The notes below the pieces were generated by a model, which saw only the letters and a program-made list of their open reading frames with translations, was not told where the DNA came from and made no database searches. Of a DNA stretch of 64,000 nucleotides, positions 37,498 through 49,199 are shown piece after piece. This DNA is from Streptococcus mutans (lineage in GTDB: Bacteria; Bacillota; Bacilli; Lactobacillales; Streptococcaceae): assembly GCF_006739205.1 (NCBI RefSeq), contig NZ_AP019720.1, positions 1,054,001-1,118,000 on the forward strand, given 5' to 3'. The stretch's first letter is position 1. Each line of letters opens with the position of its first letter. The position numbers and the translations under genes are program-made.

Positions 37498-39510
37498 TTA
37501 TCTTTCAATAATTTTATAGTAAGTTCTGCTCGTTAACTTGTAAATAATGAAATAAATAATCAAGATTCCAACTACAGTTAGAGCGCTAACAGTATAAAGG
37601 AATTTATCACCTTGTACACCAAACAGGAAGAGCAGCTTTTTAAGAATAGGCAAAGCAAAAACAAAATGTACGATAGCCATAAGTAAAGGCAGGAAGAAAA
37701 CTAGGATAATTTGCGAGTTGATTGTTTTTTTAATTTGTTTTAAGCTCATCCCCACTTCTTGTAAAATTTTATAAGATCGCTTATCTTGTGTTCCTTCTGA
37801 AAGCTGTTTATAATATATAATTAAAGCAGCACCAAGTAAGAAGGCAATTCCCAATAGAAATCCTGTAAAGAGGAAACCGCCAGTCATTCTCAACCCTTCA
37901 GTACGATAATTCGCAGCAGTTGAGTAAAGAACAGCTATATCATCATCGCCATAGAGGAGTCCATGCTTAGCCTGACTCATTCTATTTAAAACCTGTTTTT
38001 CTTTATTTGTTAGATTAGCAAAAGCTAAAAATGTATAGGTATAATCATATTTTGATGCATCATCATAAGGTTTACGCATAGCTTCCATAGTTGCATCGTC
38101 AGGAACAACGAGAATACCCGCAGGTGTTGCTGAGTTGCTAATCACCATATTTTTAATAGATTTTATATGATAAACATTCTTATAAGTTTGACCAAACCAA
38201 GTTAAAGTTTTAAAGGGTTTAACAGTGGTATTTTGGCTATAACTGTAAAAGGCCACTTCTCCTGCTGATAATTGAGGGACTTTATTACCTATAGACCGGA
38301 AATCATCTTGCGTTATGATTTCCATTGTACCAGCATGATTGTTTTTATAGAATGTTCTATTAGTTGCAATAGACTTATCAAGAACTAAATTTTGCTTTTG
38401 TGTAAAAAGAACAGGATAGCTGATATCAAGGTAAGCTGAAAATTTTGCCTTACTATTATAGCCGGCTCTTTTGAGCGGTGCTAAGACCTGCTTTTGAAAA
38501 ATTTCCTCAGCCTGTTGACGGTTACTGATATGTTTCATCTCAATCTGAGCATTTTTGGGATAAGCCATTTTAACCATATTTTCACTACTTGTATAGAGCG
38601 CCACTGTTGAAAATATAGTTACAAAAGCCATAATGGCTAGCAGAGTAATGTTAGCTAAACCGACAGCATTTTGCTTCATACGAAAAATCATCTGCGAAGT
38701 TGTTACAAAATGCTCTGGTTGATAAAAATAAGATTTGTTCTTACGACGACGTTTCAAATACCAAGTAGTAAAACTAATGTAAAAGAGATAAGTTCCTAAA
38801 ATAACTGCTAAAATAGCCTGGAAAAAGCGTGTAATACCAAATATAGCATTAACATTACCAGAGGTGACAGATAAATAATAACCATAATCAATCGCTAAGA
38901 TAGCAATAAAAGCTAAAACAATATTTCCTCTTGGCTCACGTTCTCCTTGACTTTGATTGCTAAAGAGATTAAGAGCTGATGTTTTGCTGATCTTTATAAT
39001 ATTAACTAGTTCTAAAAATAAGAAGATGACAGCAAAAAGAATAAGATTAATCACAAAAGCTGGTAGTGTTAATTGAAAATTTAGATCTTCATACTGAATA
39101 ATATTGACAAAAATCAAGTAGAAAAAATTTGAGAGAACTGCACTGAGAAAAGTTCCTAGGATAATTGTCACTAAATAAGCAACTATCAGCTCTAATGTTG
39201 ATACCCAAATGATATGCTTCTTATTCATTCCTAAAATATTATACAGACCAAACTCTTTATTACGCTGTTTAAGAAGGAAATTGTAACTATACAAACAAAG
39301 AATAGCTGCTAAGATATCAAGTACTATGGTAGCCAAACCTAGAGCATAAACTCCTGCCCCCATAGACTTAGCGGATGGACTAGTCATAAGGAGTACCGTA
39401 ATAGTACTAAAAATAAAAGTTGTCACACTGACTAGAAAAAAAGGGGTGAAATGTTTAAAAGACTGCTTAATATTATTAAGAGCAAGTTTAAGATAGAACA
39501 TGTTACTCAC
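37498..39510 (-). CDS. mbrB: BceB-type ABC permease MbrB
   Basis: 670 residues. Ten predicted membrane helices with FtsX-like segments and a large extracellular domain (about 310-530), which in this family contacts the lipid carrier-bacitracin complex and signals to the kinase. The N-terminus MFYLKLALNNIKQSFKHFTPF is characteristic. It overlaps mbrA by 8 bp. Confidence 0.93.
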   Translation of the reverse strand: MSNMFYLKLALNNIKQSFKHFTPFFLVSVTTFIFSTITVLLMTSPSAKSMGAGVYALGLATIVLDILAAILCLYSYNFLLKQRNKEFGLYNILGMNKKHIIWVSTLELIVAYLVTIILGTFLSAVLSNFFYLIFVNIIQYEDLNFQLTLPAFVINLILFAVIFLFLELVNIIKISKTSALNLFSNQSQGEREPRGNIVLAFIAILAIDYGYYLSVTSGNVNAIFGITRFFQAILAVILGTYLFYISFTTWYLKRRRKNKSYFYQPEHFVTTSQMIFRMKQNAVGLANITLLAIMAFVTIFSTVALYTSSENMVKMAYPKNAQIEMKHISNRQQAEEIFQKQVLAPLKRAGYNSKAKFSAYLDISYPVLFTQKQNLVLDKSIATNRTFYKNNHAGTMEIITQDDFRSIGNKVPQLSAGEVAFYSYSQNTTVKPFKTLTWFGQTYKNVYHIKSIKNMVISNSATPAGILVVPDDATMEAMRKPYDDASKYDYTYTFLAFANLTNKEKQVLNRMSQAKHGLLYGDDDIAVLYSTAANYRTEGLRMTGGFLFTGFLLGIAFLLGAALIIYYKQLSEGTQDKRSYKILQEVGMSLKQIKKTINSQIILVFFLPLLMAIVHFVFALPILKKLLFLFGVQGDKFLYTVSALTVVGILIIYFIIYKLTSRTYYKIIER

Positions 39511-40255
39511 CTCCTAACAGCGCTGCCATACTTAGAGAAATTTCTTTGCTAAATTCTTGATTGCTTTTATTTCCTCTATAGAGTTGGTGAAATATCCGTC
39601 CATCTTTGATAAAAAGAACACGTTTAGCATGACTAGCAGCATTAGCTGAGTGGGTGACCATCAGAATCGTTTGGTCATCATTGTTAATAGCTTCAAATAA
39701 ATTCAATAAGTCTTCTGAATTACGATAATCAAGTGCTGCTGTTGGTTCATCTGCCAAAAGGATTTGCGGATTGGTAATCAGACTGCGAGCAATAGCAACA
39801 CGTTGTTTTTGACCACCAGAAAGTTCAAAGGGACGCTTTTCTAATAAATTTTGAATCCGTAATTTCGGAGCAAGGCGATACAAATGTTTTTCCATCTCCT
39901 TATAGTCTTTACGAGCAAGCACTAAAGGTAAAAAGATATTATCTTTGACAGAAAGTGTATCCAACAAATTAAACTCTTGAAAGACAAAGCCTAAGTTTTT
40001 AAGACGAAATTTTGCTAAATTGTTTTCTCTGATTTTGGTGATGTCTTGGCCATTTAGAATAACTGCCCCATTTGTCGGCTTTTCTAAAGTCGCTAAAATG
40101 TTAAGTAAAGTTGTCTTGCCAGAACCTGATTCTCCCATAATAGCGATAAATTCTCCCTTGTCCACTTTGAAGTCAACGTCTTGCAAGGCATGCGTCTCTT
40201 CTTTTGAAAAACGGGTACGAAAAACTTTTTCTAAGTGATTGATTTCTAAAAACAT
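39503..40255 (-). CDS. mbrA: ABC ATPase MbrA
   Basis: 250 residues. Walker A IMGESGSGKTTLLNILA (about 38-54), Q-loop VFQEFNLLD, signature PFELSGGQKQRVAIA, Walker B PQILLADEPTAALD. Motor of the MbrAB detoxification/sensing transporter. First gene of mbrA-mbrB-mbrC-mbrD. Confidence 0.94.
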   Translation of the reverse strand: MFLEINHLEKVFRTRFSKEETHALQDVDFKVDKGEFIAIMGESGSGKTTLLNILATLEKPTNGAVILNGQDITKIRENNLAKFRLKNLGFVFQEFNLLDTLSVKDNIFLPLVLARKDYKEMEKHLYRLAPKLRIQNLLEKRPFELSGGQKQRVAIARSLITNPQILLADEPTAALDYRNSEDLLNLFEAINNDDQTILMVTHSANAASHAKRVLFIKDGRIFHQLYRGNKSNQEFSKEISLSMAALLGGE

Positions 40256-40346
40256 AGCTTCTCCTTTTTATCATTATAACTTAATTTATTTATACTACTA
40301 TCTTAAAATAAAAAAAGAAAAGATATCTTACACTTAAAGAATCGTA

Positions 40347-40364
40347 GCTTACAAAATTGTAAGC
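40347..40364 (-). promoter_or_regulatory. MbrC operator upstream of mbrA
   Basis: GCTTACAAAATTGTAAGC is a perfect 18-bp palindrome containing TTACA-N4-TGTAA, the binding pattern of BceR-like regulators. It lies about 90 bp before the mbrA start. Confidence 0.8.
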
Positions 40365-40384
40365 ATTGACATTAATTTAATAGA

Positions 40385-40419
40385 AGCCAAACAATATTTT
40401 AGTTTGGCTCTGTTTTTTT
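40385..40419 (+). terminator. Terminator-like hairpin on the plus strand with no plus-strand gene
   Basis: AGCCAAAC (40385-40392) pairs with GTTTGGCT (40402-40409), followed two bases later by TTTTTTTT. The T-tract is downstream only for plus-strand transcription, yet both flanking genes are on the minus strand. Confidence 0.6.
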
Positions 40420-40428
40420 TGATAACAG

Positions 40429-40473
40429 CCAAAAAAGAAGCCTGAGAAATTTACAGCTCAGACTTCTTTTTAA
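40429..40473 (-). terminator. Intrinsic terminator of gtfC
   Basis: Read on the minus strand, AAAAAGAAGTCTGAG pairs with CTCAGGCTTCTTTTTT (plus coordinates about 40430-40472) with one mismatch. It lies 47 bp past the gtfC stop. Confidence 0.85.
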
Positions 40474-40519
40474 CATTAGAAGATGAAATAATCAAAACAC
40501 TATTCTTCTAAGATAAGTA

Positions 40520-43500
40520 TTAAAATCTAAAGAAATTGTCAAAGAATCCATTACGAGAGTGTCTAAAACGAACAGCACTGCTGCTGCCACGACCAAAGTC
40601 TCTTCTGTAATCATAATCCCAGTGGTTTCTTTGATCATGACTGGCATAACGATAAACACCATTTTCATCAAAGTAAACACGTCTTCCTTCAACAACATGC
40701 CAACCAATTAAGGCATAGCCATCATTGCCAAAATAGTACCAGTTTCCTGATGACGTTCTCACATAACGATTACGAACTTCATTTCCGGAATTAGGATCAT
40801 AGTATTTGATACGACCTTTACGCTCTGTAATGAGCTCTCCCTTAGCCTGAACACCATTAGACTTAAAATAGAGGCGCTGTCCATTAACAACTCTGGTACC
40901 AGTTACAGCGATACCATTGTGATCAAATAAGAACCATTCTCCCTTGGAATTTCTAACAAAGCGATTACGAACTTCATTTCCGGAATTAGGATCATAATAT
41001 CTTAGATGTCCATCTGCATCTCTGATAAATTCTCCTTTGGCTTGAACACCATTAGGTTTAAAGTAAAGACGTTGTCCATTGAACGTTACAGTACCGGTTA
41101 CAGCGACACCATTGTGATCAAATAAGAACCATTCTCCCTTGGAATTTCTAACAAAACGATTTGAAATTTGATTTCCTGAGTCTCTATCAAAGTAACGCAG
41201 CTTTCCATCAGCAGTTGTAATAAACTGTCCTTTAGCTTGGAACCCAGAAGCATCAAAGTATTGAACAGCACCATGAATACGTGTTAAGCCGACAGCCATA
41301 ATACCATTTTGAAAATAACGCCATTGTTGACCAAAGAGATAGTAACCATTTTCATAACGACGGCCATCATTTCCATAATAAGACAATACTTTATTACCAT
41401 TATCATAAATAGCATTTCTTAATTGAATACCATTTGATAAGAAATAATAATTAGCACCGTTAATTGATTGAGCACCAGTGACCATATAACCGTTATTATC
41501 GAAATAATACCAATTATTTCCTAAGCTAATGAAAGCATTTTTAGCTTGGTTACCACTCGTTGAATAATAAACATAACCTTTACCATCAAATACCAATCCA
41601 GTTACAGAACTGCTTGTTCCGTGATTTGGGTTAACTAACGATTTAGGAAGGAAGGTGTTGTCTGAAACAAGACTGAAGTAAGTATTGGTTGCCTGATCTT
41701 TTAAGACATAGCCTGCTCCGCGCCCTAAAATATTTGTCCCATTAAAGTACTTGGCAGACCATTGCTTAATCTTAACAGAAGGATCCATCGGAACCCCTGT
41801 GGAAATTTGCTTTCTCGCAAAAAGCTCCGGATATTTAGCTTGCAGCTCCTCTAAGAAAGCTCCCCCATACTTGGCTTGTTGATCTTTACCAGAACTCTTA
41901 CTGTCAGCAACATAAAGAACACTCTTAATTTGTGAGCCTTCAACCGGTTTTCCAAACTTATCAACACGGGTTGCTGTTACCACTTCTTTTTCAGGAAAAG
42001 CATACATTTGATCAGGCACCCAGTCAGCCATTACCTTAATGCCCTTGCTGTGTAACGCTTTGATGGCTTTCACCAAATCATCGGCTGTCCCGTATTTATT
42101 AGGTTTGGAAATTCCTAAGTCATAACGGTCCGTAAAAGCATAGCCGTTTTGGATCACAGAATCCAAGAAAGAACCATCTGTTGAAGACACATACTGCGGT
42201 GCCATTTCAAAATCTGTGACACCCCATTCCGCAAACTTATCCACATTCTTAGCAATCACAACATTGGTATATTCCTCTTTTTTAGTGGCGAAAGCTTGGA
42301 AATTAGAGAAACCTTCAAACATGACGCGTGAATCAAGGGCCGCATTTTGATGCACAGACTTGCCATCTGTTGATGGGGCCGTGCTAGCCGCAACGCGAAC
42401 ATCTTGATCAGCGGCAGCGCCTACTGGAACCCAAACACCTAAATAGCCAGAAACTTGAGGGTTGGCATAGCCTTTAATATCAGCCGCTGTGAAGATCAAT
42501 TCCCCTCTGTCATTGGTGTAGCGCACCAAACCAGCCGCTTCTTGATCGGAATGATAAGCCTTGATACCGTTATCTGTGGTCAAGAGTAAAGGTCGGTAAG
42601 CTTGGTTCTTATGGGCTGCTCCCATATTGACAACCACGCGATCAGAAGCCTTCAAACGTAAAGAAGGGTTATTGCCTTCAATCACGGCCACTCCTGAAGT
42701 CCGTGTGGTACGGTCCCCTGTATCCGTTGCTTTCAAAGCACCTTTACCATAGCGGACAGACGTAATGATTTCAGAATTGCCAACCTGTTGATTGCGCATG
42801 GCTTGACCGCCTGAAACATACTTAATACGAGCTTTAAGCAGGGTTTCGATGGCTTCGTAATTGATCGTCTTATGAGCCATGTATTGCCCGTCATCTGTAA
42901 ACATATCCCCATAATAGACACGCGGCACACTGGATTTGTTGGTTAAAAGCAGGGCATAAGAAAGTGCCGTATTATAGTGTGTGTATTTCTTCTCTGTAGC
43001 TAATAAGTCTTTGTTGTAAATCTCGAAAGCCTTCTTAATTTCCTCCATGGTGAAAGAATACCCGACAACATTGGGATTGATTTCTGCTCTAATAATATTG
43101 CGAATCAAGTCCTGCACTTCACTGTCATGGGCACGGATGAAGGAATAAGAAGGGACTGCGGCAGTTTCAGCATTATCATCAGTTCGATTCACCAAACTGT
43201 TAGTGATCAGAGGATTCATGCCTGAACGTTGATTTAAAGGTTTAGCTAATGAATAAAGCAAGGAAAGACGTAACCTGTTATCCATGTTAATCATATTGTC
43301 GCCATCATCATGAAGGTAAGGAGTATCATTATAACTCCATGCCTCTAAAATAGACAAATGATCATTAGCAGCCTTATCATTTTTATGGATCCCCTTAGCA
43401 GCTTTGAGGTAATCCCCAGCAATTTGGAGCAAGTCAGCATCCACATTATCCACCGCATCAACACGAATGGAATCAAAGTTAGCATCCGGATCATTGGCAT

Positions 43501-44887
43501 AAATGTTGCCAAAGTTCATGAGAAAGTGGAGCCAGTTCAATTGTTCGGCCTGCACGACAGGATTGGAATTATCCACATCGTTGGCCAAAAGGAATTCGTA
43601 ACCGCCAATGGTGCGATCAGCTGTATACCTTGGATCCTTCTTCCCAGTTTGATTGGTCGGGGTGCGATTTAAGATACGGTAGTTGGAATTAGCCTGTGAA
43701 GTTAGTTTGCTATTATTACTGTAAAGCAATGCCCCTTTTTGTAAGTGATCATCAAATGGTTTTTCGCTGTCACTGTTCCAAGCTGACTGTGTCTTAACAA
43801 ATGCGGAAATAGTCTGACGCAGCCAATTGGTATTCTTTTCTGCAGTGATTTTTTCTTCGATCTTAGTTTGTATTGTCTGAGCAGCTAAATTCAATTGAAG
43901 CGGACTGGTTGCTGTATTGTATGTTTGATGAATACCAAGCTGTGCATTCATGTAGTTAACATATTGACGCTGCGTTTCTTGGTCAGGCCACCATGTCATC
44001 AATAAGGGACGGAAATCTTTTTCTGTTGACTGTGTCCATGTTTTACCATCCTTCAAGATGTACTTAGGACGATACCAACTCTCAGCTGTCAAATAATGAT
44101 CAACATGTTCGAAGTTTGCAGCATCTGTACTATAGACCTGATTATATTGAGCAAAGCTGTTAGTGTTATCATTATTAGTGATATTACCCTTTTTACTAGG
44201 TAAAGTATTATTTGATAATGCTCCTGTTTCATCAAAGAAGAAAGTTTTCCCATTAATATTTAAAGCATAATTCTTTTGAAGAGTTCCATCTTCTTTATAA
44301 TAATAATATTTACCGTTCACTTTTCTGATATTTTTGACATTACCTAAGGCTGCAATATCATCTTGACTAAGTGATGACGGCTGTTTTAATTTACCAATCT
44401 TTGGTTTTATTGGAACTATTTTATCAGTGACAGTTCTTGAATGTGCAGTATTATTGTTAGCAGGAACAAATTTACCAGTCGCAGTTAAACGGTTTACCGC
44501 TTTTGATGTAGCAATTATTTTGTCACTATTATCAGTTTTAGACTGTTCCGAAGTTGTTGTTGGTTTAACGTCAAAATTAGCTGTATTAGCAGTAGTATTT
44601 GTAGACTGGTTTGTTGTAGAAACATTATCAGTAACAGTGGCGGTTGGTTGAGATGTTGCTGAAGTTGCTGTACTTGTATCAGTAGCAGTCAGAGTTTCTT
44701 TTGCTGCTTCACTTGTCGTCACAAGACTAGCCTGAGATTCTGTAACCGCCTGTTGACGGTCGTCAGTTGAATCTGCTTTTACTAGACTTCCTGAAAGAGA
44801 GGTCAAAGTCACTACAGCTGAAGCAACAGATACTGTCACCCATCTTTTCTTTACTTTACGTAATTTAAAACGTACTTTCTTTTCCAT
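40520..44887 (-). CDS. gtfC: Glucosyltransferase-SI (GtfC), GH70 sucrose-dependent glucan synthase
   Basis: 1455 residues from ATG 44887, the length known for GtfC. Secreted and cell-wall-associated; it makes a mix of insoluble (alpha-1,3) and soluble (alpha-1,6) glucan from sucrose for biofilm. The long signal peptide has the YSIRK-like start [19 protein letters not shown] Ser/Thr-rich variable region (about 35-170) follows, then the GH70 catalytic core. Nucleophile Asp is in [17 protein letters not shown], acid/base Glu in [12 protein letters not shown] and Asp in [12 protein letters not shown]-terminal glucan-binding YG/CW repeats (about 1090-1430) include a 195-bp spaced tandem copy. The upstream 26 open codons are not part of the protein. 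It has its own promoter. Confidence 0.96.
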   Translation of the reverse strand: MEKKVRFKLRKVKKRWVTVSVASAVVTLTSLSGSLVKADSTDDRQQAVTESQASLVTTSEAAKETLTATDTSTATSATSQPTATVTDNVSTTNQSTNTTANTANFDVKPTTTSEQSKTDNSDKIIATSKAVNRLTATGKFVPANNNTAHSRTVTDKIVPIKPKIGKLKQPSSLSQDDIAALGNVKNIRKVNGKYYYYKEDGTLQKNYALNINGKTFFFDETGALSNNTLPSKKGNITNNDNTNSFAQYNQVYSTDAANFEHVDHYLTAESWYRPKYILKDGKTWTQSTEKDFRPLLMTWWPDQETQRQYVNYMNAQLGIHQTYNTATSPLQLNLAAQTIQTKIEEKITAEKNTNWLRQTISAFVKTQSAWNSDSEKPFDDHLQKGALLYSNNSKLTSQANSNYRILNRTPTNQTGKKDPRYTADRTIGGYEFLLANDVDNSNPVVQAEQLNWLHFLMNFGNIYANDPDANFDSIRVDAVDNVDADLLQIAGDYLKAAKGIHKNDKAANDHLSILEAWSYNDTPYLHDDGDNMINMDNRLRLSLLYSLAKPLNQRSGMNPLITNSLVNRTDDNAETAAVPSYSFIRAHDSEVQDLIRNIIRAEINPNVVGYSFTMEEIKKAFEIYNKDLLATEKKYTHYNTALSYALLLTNKSSVPRVYYGDMFTDDGQYMAHKTINYEAIETLLKARIKYVSGGQAMRNQQVGNSEIITSVRYGKGALKATDTGDRTTRTSGVAVIEGNNPSLRLKASDRVVVNMGAAHKNQAYRPLLLTTDNGIKAYHSDQEAAGLVRYTNDRGELIFTAADIKGYANPQVSGYLGVWVPVGAAADQDVRVAASTAPSTDGKSVHQNAALDSRVMFEGFSNFQAFATKKEEYTNVVIAKNVDKFAEWGVTDFEMAPQYVSSTDGSFLDSVIQNGYAFTDRYDLGISKPNKYGTADDLVKAIKALHSKGIKVMADWVPDQMYAFPEKEVVTATRVDKFGKPVEGSQIKSVLYVADSKSSGKDQQAKYGGAFLEELQAKYPELFARKQISTGVPMDPSVKIKQWSAKYFNGTNILGRGAGYVLKDQATNTYFSLVSDNTFLPKSLVNPNHGTSSSVTGLVFDGKGYVYYSTSGNQAKNAFISLGNNWYYFDNNGYMVTGAQSINGANYYFLSNGIQLRNAIYDNGNKVLSYYGNDGRRYENGYYLFGQQWRYFQNGIMAVGLTRIHGAVQYFDASGFQAKGQFITTADGKLRYFDRDSGNQISNRFVRNSKGEWFLFDHNGVAVTGTVTFNGQRLYFKPNGVQAKGEFIRDADGHLRYYDPNSGNEVRNRFVRNSKGEWFLFDHNGIAVTGTRVVNGQRLYFKSNGVQAKGELITERKGRIKYYDPNSGNEVRNRYVRTSSGNWYYFGNDGYALIGWHVVEGRRVYFDENGVYRYASHDQRNHWDYDYRRDFGRGSSSAVRFRHSRNGFFDNFFRF

Positions 44888-44936
44888 ATTTCCTCCAAAA
44901 ATAGTTAGAGTTAGTGTTTTGATATAAAACACTAGT

Positions 44937-44965
44937 ATTGTAACACTTTTATAACAAAAGCACAA
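44937..44965 (-). promoter_or_regulatory. gtfC promoter
   Basis: On the minus strand TTGTGC (plus 44960-44965), exactly 17 bp, then TACAAT (44937-44942) within GTGTTACAAT. About 50 bp ahead of the ATG, so gtfC can be transcribed independently of gtfB. Confidence 0.7.
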
Positions 44966-45044
44966 TGTATCGTAATTAATTTATAATGAAATTCTTCATT
45001 TTTTAGAAAAATAATAAATAATATTTAAAACTCCTAACCCTAGA

Positions 45045-45080
45045 AACGCCCTCTTAATTAACTTAAGAGAGCGTTTTTTC
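45045..45080. terminator. Hairpin between gtfB and gtfC
   Basis: AACGCCCTCTTAA (45045-45057) pairs with TTAAGAGAGCGTT (45063-45075), with one mismatch. The T-run is better on the plus side, and on the minus strand only GTTTCT follows, so gtfB termination may be partial and allow read-through to gtfC. Confidence 0.6.
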
Positions 45081-45082
45081 AA

Positions 45083-48000
45083 TTAGTTAATCCGAACTCG
45101 TTCTCCAGAGTTAGCATCGTAATAACTGATACGGCCGTAGCGGTCAGTGACAAATTCACCTTTGACCTGAACACCGTTTGCTCTAAAGTACAGGTGTTGA
45201 CCGTTAATGGTTCTGGCACCGGTTACGGCATAGCCATTGTTATCAAAGTAGAACCACTGACCCTGAGCATTGCGGACAAAGCGGTTGCGGATTTGATCCC
45301 CTGAATTGCTGTCGTAATAGCTGATACGGCCGTAGCGGTCAGTGACAAATTCACCCTTGACCTGAACACCGTTTGCTCTAAAGTACAGGTGTTGACCGTT
45401 AATGGTTTGAGATCCTGTCACTGCTGCACCATCTTCACCGAGATACAGCCATTTACCTTCTTCGTTTTCAATAAAACGATTACGATACATGTTCCCAGAT
45501 TGCTTATCAAAATATCTTATTTTACCATCGGCAGTTGTTACAAATTTTCCTTTGGCTTGATAGCCCATTTCATCAAAGTATTGAACCTGACCATCAATTA
45601 CAGTTAATCCAACACTCATTTCACCATTATTGAAGTGACGCCATACACCACTCATGAATTGATAATAACCATTTTCATAACGGCGACCGTCATTTCCATA
45701 ATAAGCGTAAGTTCCATCTTCATTCTTAAGAATAGCATCTCTGAGCTGTAGACCATTTGATAAGAAATAATAATTAACACCGTTAATTGATTGAGCACCA
45801 GTGACCATATAACCGTTATTATCAAAATAATACCATTTATCACCTTCGCTGATGAAAGTATTTTTGGCTTGGTAACCACTCGTTGAATAATAAACATAAC
45901 CTTTACCGTCATAAGAGAAACCAACTTGACTATCTTGGTTTAACAATGTTTTAGGAAGGAAGTTTATTTCTTTATTATCTGAAATATTAAAGTAAGTATT
46001 AGTTGCCTGATCTTTTAAGACATAGCCTGCTCCGCGCCCTAAAATATTTGTCCCATTAAAGTACTTGGCAGACCATTGCTTAATCTTAACAGAAGGATCC
46101 ATCGGAACCCCTGTGGAAATTTGCTTTCTCGCAAAAAGCTCCGGATATTTAGCTTGCAGCTCCTCTAAGAAAGCTCCCCCATACTTGGCTTGTTGATCTT
46201 TACCAGAACTCTTACTGTCAGCAACATAAAGAACACTCTTAATTTGTGAGCCTTCAACCGGTTTTCCAAACTTATCAACACGGGTTGCTGTTACCACTTC
46301 TTTTTCAGGAAAAGCATACATTTGATCAGGCACCCAGTCAGCCATTACCTTAATGCCCTTGCTGTGTAACGCTTTGATGGCTTTCACCAAATCATCGGCT
46401 GTCCCGTATTTATTAGGTTTGGAAATTCCTAAGTCATAACGGTCCGTAAAAGCATAGCCGTTTTGGATCACAGAATCCAAGAAAGAACCATCTGTTGAAG
46501 ACACATACTGCGGTGCCATTTCAAAATCTGTGACACCCCATTCCGCAAACTTATCCACATTCTTAGCAATCACAACATTGGTATATTCCTCTTTTTTAGT
46601 GGCGAAAGCTTGGAAATTAGAGAAACCTTCAAACATGACGCGTGAATCAAGGGCCGCATTTTGATGCACAGACTTGCCATCTGTTGATGGGGCCGTGCTA
46701 GCCGCAACGCGAACATCTTGATCAGCGGCAGCGCCTACTGGAACCCAAACACCTAAATAGCCAGAAACTTGAGGGTTGGCATAGCCTTTAATATCAGCCG
46801 CTGTGAAGATCAATTCCCCTCTGTCATTGGTGTAGCGCACCAAACCAGCCGCTTCTTGATCGGAATGATAAGCCTTGATACCGTTATCTGTGGTCAAGAG
46901 TAAAGGTCGGTAAGCTTGGTTCTTATGGGCTGCTCCCATATTGACAACCACGCGATCAGAAGCCTTCAAACGTAAAGAAGGGTTATTGCCTTCAATCACG
47001 GCCACTCCTGAAGTCCGTGTGGTGCGGTCCCCTGTATCCGTTGCTTTCAAAGCACCTTTACCATAGCGGACAGACGTAATGATTTCAGAATTGCCAACCT
47101 GTTGATTGCGCATGGCTTGACCGCCTGAAACATACTTAATACGAGCTTTAAGCAGGGTTTCGATGGCTTCGTAATTGATCGTCTTATGAGCCATGTATTG
47201 CCCGTCATCTGTAAACATATCCCCATAATAGACACGCGGCACACTGGATTTGTTGGTTAAAAGCAGGGCATAAGAAAGTGCCGTATTATAGTGTGTGTAT
47301 TTCTTCTCTGTAGCTAATAAGTCTTTGTTGTAAATCTCGAAAGCCTTCTTGATTTCCTCCATAGTGAAAGAATACCCGACAACATTAGGATTGATTTCTG
47401 CCTTGATGATATCACGAATCAAATCCTGCACTTCACTGTCATGGGCACGGATGAAGGAATAAGAAGGGACTGCGGCAGTTTCAGCATTATCATCAGTTCG
47501 ATTCACCAAACTGTTAGTGATGAGAGGATTCATGCCTGAACGTTGATTTAAGGGTTTAGCTAATGAAAATAATAGAGACAAACGCAGCTTATTGTCCATA
47601 TTAATCATATTGTCGCCATCATCATGAAGGTAAGGAGTGTCGTTGTCACTCCATGCCTCTAAAATAGACAAATGATCATTAGCAGCCTTATCATTTTTAT
47701 GGATCCCCTTAGCAGCTTTGAGGTAATCCCCAGCAATTTGGAGCAAGTCAGCATCCACATTATCTACCGCATCAACACGAATGGAATCAAAGTTAGCATC
47801 CGGATCATTGGCATAAATGTTACCAAAGTTCATGAGAAAATGTAGCCAGTTCAATTGTTCGGCCTGCACGACAGGATTAGAATTATCCACATCGTTGGCC
47901 AAAAGGAATTCATAACCGCCGATAGTGTTATCAGCTGTATACCTTGGATCTTTCTTTCCGGTTTGATTGGTCGGGGTGCGATTTAAGATACGGTAGTTGG

Positions 48001-49123
48001 AATTAGCATAAGGCGTTAATTTTCCTTCATTATCGTAAAGCACTGCTCCATTTTGTAAATGATCATCAAACGGTTTTTCGCTGTCACTGTTCCAAGCTGA
48101 CTGTGTCTTAACAAATGCGGAAATAGTCTGACGCAGCCAATCAGTATTCTTTAAAGTTGTAATTTTGGCCTCAATTTTTGCTTGAATAGTTGCAGCTGCA
48201 ATATTTAATTGCAATTGATTACTTGTATCATCATAAGTCTTGTTAATGCCAAGCTGTGCATTCATGTAGTTAACATATTGACGCTGCGTTTCTTGGTCAG
48301 GCCACCATGTCATCAATAAGGGACGGAAATCTTTTTCTGTTGACTGTGTCCATGTTTTGCCATCCTTCAAGATGTACTTAGGACGATACCAACTCTCAGC
48401 TGTCAAATAATGATCAACATGCTCAAAGCTCTGTGCAGAGCGATCATAAACTTGATTATATTTTTTGTATAGATTACTTCTTGTTGTGACGATATCTTTA
48501 TTTACAGTGTCAATTGATGTATCAGTATAAGCGCCAGTTTCATCAAAATGTAAAATTTTGCCATCAGCAATTAATGTAAAATTAGTACGAACTTTGCCGT
48601 TATTGTCATAATAATAATACTTACCATCAATTTCTTTTACATTGGGAAGTTTTTCCAATATTTGTAGATTGGCTGCATTGCTATCATCAATAACATCTGT
48701 ATCAGCTTCGGTTGTTTGTTTACTAATATTATTAGCAGCAGCTTCAGAAGTTTTGTCAACTGTAGTTGTTTGATTTTGAAGCTTTTCACCATTAGAAGCT
48801 GTTTCCCCAACAGTATAAGGATTACTTACAACCTCTTTGGGATTAACTACCGAAGTAGAGCTACTGCTTGTCGTTACTGTATGATTAGTTTGACTACTAG
48901 CAGCTTCTTGCTTAGATGTCGCTTCGGTTGTTACATTAGATTCTTCATTAGCAGTAACAACACTGGTATTAGAATCATTAGAAATTTGGGATTTCGATTC
49001 ATTAGAATCTGCTTTAACCAAGCCACCCGAAAGTGTAGTTAAAGTCATCACAGCAGATGCAACAGATACTGTCACCCATCTTTTTTTAACTTTGCGCAGT
49101 TTATAACGCACTTTCTTGTCCAT
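45083..49123 (-). CDS. gtfB: Glucosyltransferase-I (GtfB), GH70 insoluble-glucan synthase, short-repeat allele
   Basis: 1346 residues. Synthesises mostly alpha-1,3-linked insoluble glucan from sucrose outside the cell; the main scaffold of S. mutans biofilm. Signal peptide [20 protein letters not shown] with processing near KADS, Ser/Thr-rich variable region (about 40-180), GH70 core with [27 protein letters not shown] and [11 protein letters not shown]. Then glucan-binding repeats (about 1080-1340), the last ones being near-identical 65-residue units containing [12 protein letters not shown] and [19 protein letters not shown]. The form I know (UA159) has 1476 residues, so this allele is shorter by 130, exactly two units. 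Start ATG 49123 after GGAGG. Confidence 0.96.
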   Translation of the reverse strand: MDKKVRYKLRKVKKRWVTVSVASAVMTLTTLSGGLVKADSNESKSQISNDSNTSVVTANEESNVTTEATSKQEAASSQTNHTVTTSSSSTSVVNPKEVVSNPYTVGETASNGEKLQNQTTTVDKTSEAAANNISKQTTEADTDVIDDSNAANLQILEKLPNVKEIDGKYYYYDNNGKVRTNFTLIADGKILHFDETGAYTDTSIDTVNKDIVTTRSNLYKKYNQVYDRSAQSFEHVDHYLTAESWYRPKYILKDGKTWTQSTEKDFRPLLMTWWPDQETQRQYVNYMNAQLGINKTYDDTSNQLQLNIAAATIQAKIEAKITTLKNTDWLRQTISAFVKTQSAWNSDSEKPFDDHLQNGAVLYDNEGKLTPYANSNYRILNRTPTNQTGKKDPRYTADNTIGGYEFLLANDVDNSNPVVQAEQLNWLHFLMNFGNIYANDPDANFDSIRVDAVDNVDADLLQIAGDYLKAAKGIHKNDKAANDHLSILEAWSDNDTPYLHDDGDNMINMDNKLRLSLLFSLAKPLNQRSGMNPLITNSLVNRTDDNAETAAVPSYSFIRAHDSEVQDLIRDIIKAEINPNVVGYSFTMEEIKKAFEIYNKDLLATEKKYTHYNTALSYALLLTNKSSVPRVYYGDMFTDDGQYMAHKTINYEAIETLLKARIKYVSGGQAMRNQQVGNSEIITSVRYGKGALKATDTGDRTTRTSGVAVIEGNNPSLRLKASDRVVVNMGAAHKNQAYRPLLLTTDNGIKAYHSDQEAAGLVRYTNDRGELIFTAADIKGYANPQVSGYLGVWVPVGAAADQDVRVAASTAPSTDGKSVHQNAALDSRVMFEGFSNFQAFATKKEEYTNVVIAKNVDKFAEWGVTDFEMAPQYVSSTDGSFLDSVIQNGYAFTDRYDLGISKPNKYGTADDLVKAIKALHSKGIKVMADWVPDQMYAFPEKEVVTATRVDKFGKPVEGSQIKSVLYVADSKSSGKDQQAKYGGAFLEELQAKYPELFARKQISTGVPMDPSVKIKQWSAKYFNGTNILGRGAGYVLKDQATNTYFNISDNKEINFLPKTLLNQDSQVGFSYDGKGYVYYSTSGYQAKNTFISEGDKWYYFDNNGYMVTGAQSINGVNYYFLSNGLQLRDAILKNEDGTYAYYGNDGRRYENGYYQFMSGVWRHFNNGEMSVGLTVIDGQVQYFDEMGYQAKGKFVTTADGKIRYFDKQSGNMYRNRFIENEEGKWLYLGEDGAAVTGSQTINGQHLYFRANGVQVKGEFVTDRYGRISYYDSNSGDQIRNRFVRNAQGQWFYFDNNGYAVTGARTINGQHLYFRANGVQVKGEFVTDRYGRISYYDANSGERVRIN
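45110..45420 (-). repeat. Tandem 195-bp repeats encoding glucan-binding units in gtfB
   Basis: The stretch containing CTGATACGGCCGTAGCGGTC recurs with spacing of 195 bp (landmark at about 45127 and 45322), equal to 65 codons. Between the copies I see only scattered differences. Such repeats readily gain or lose units by recombination. Confidence 0.8.
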
Positions 49124-49166
49124 TAGGAACCTCCAAATTTTAAACTGTTTTATTCAAAACGTTATA

Positions 49167-49195
49167 ATTGTAACACCTTTCTAATAATAAAACAA
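49167..49195 (-). promoter_or_regulatory. gtfB promoter
   Basis: Minus strand TTGTTT (plus 49190-49195), 17 bp, then TACAAT (49167-49172). It shares GTGTTACAAT and identical spacing with the gtfC promoter. Confidence 0.7.
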
Positions 49196-49199
49196 TCTT

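Noticed and set aside
43358..43672. Plus-strand ORF of 104 codons inside gtfC
   Set aside because: Antisense shadow of the conserved catalytic domain; no ribosome site or family resemblance.
44888..44965. 26-codon N-terminal extension of gtfC
   Set aside because: It covers the promoter (TACAAT at 44937-44942), and the signal peptide starts properly at ATG 44887, giving the known 1455 residues.
45110..45420. CRISPR-like array because of regularly spaced near-identical repeats
   Set aside because: The repeats are 195 bp, in frame and encode glucan-binding units; no unique spacers or cas genes exist.
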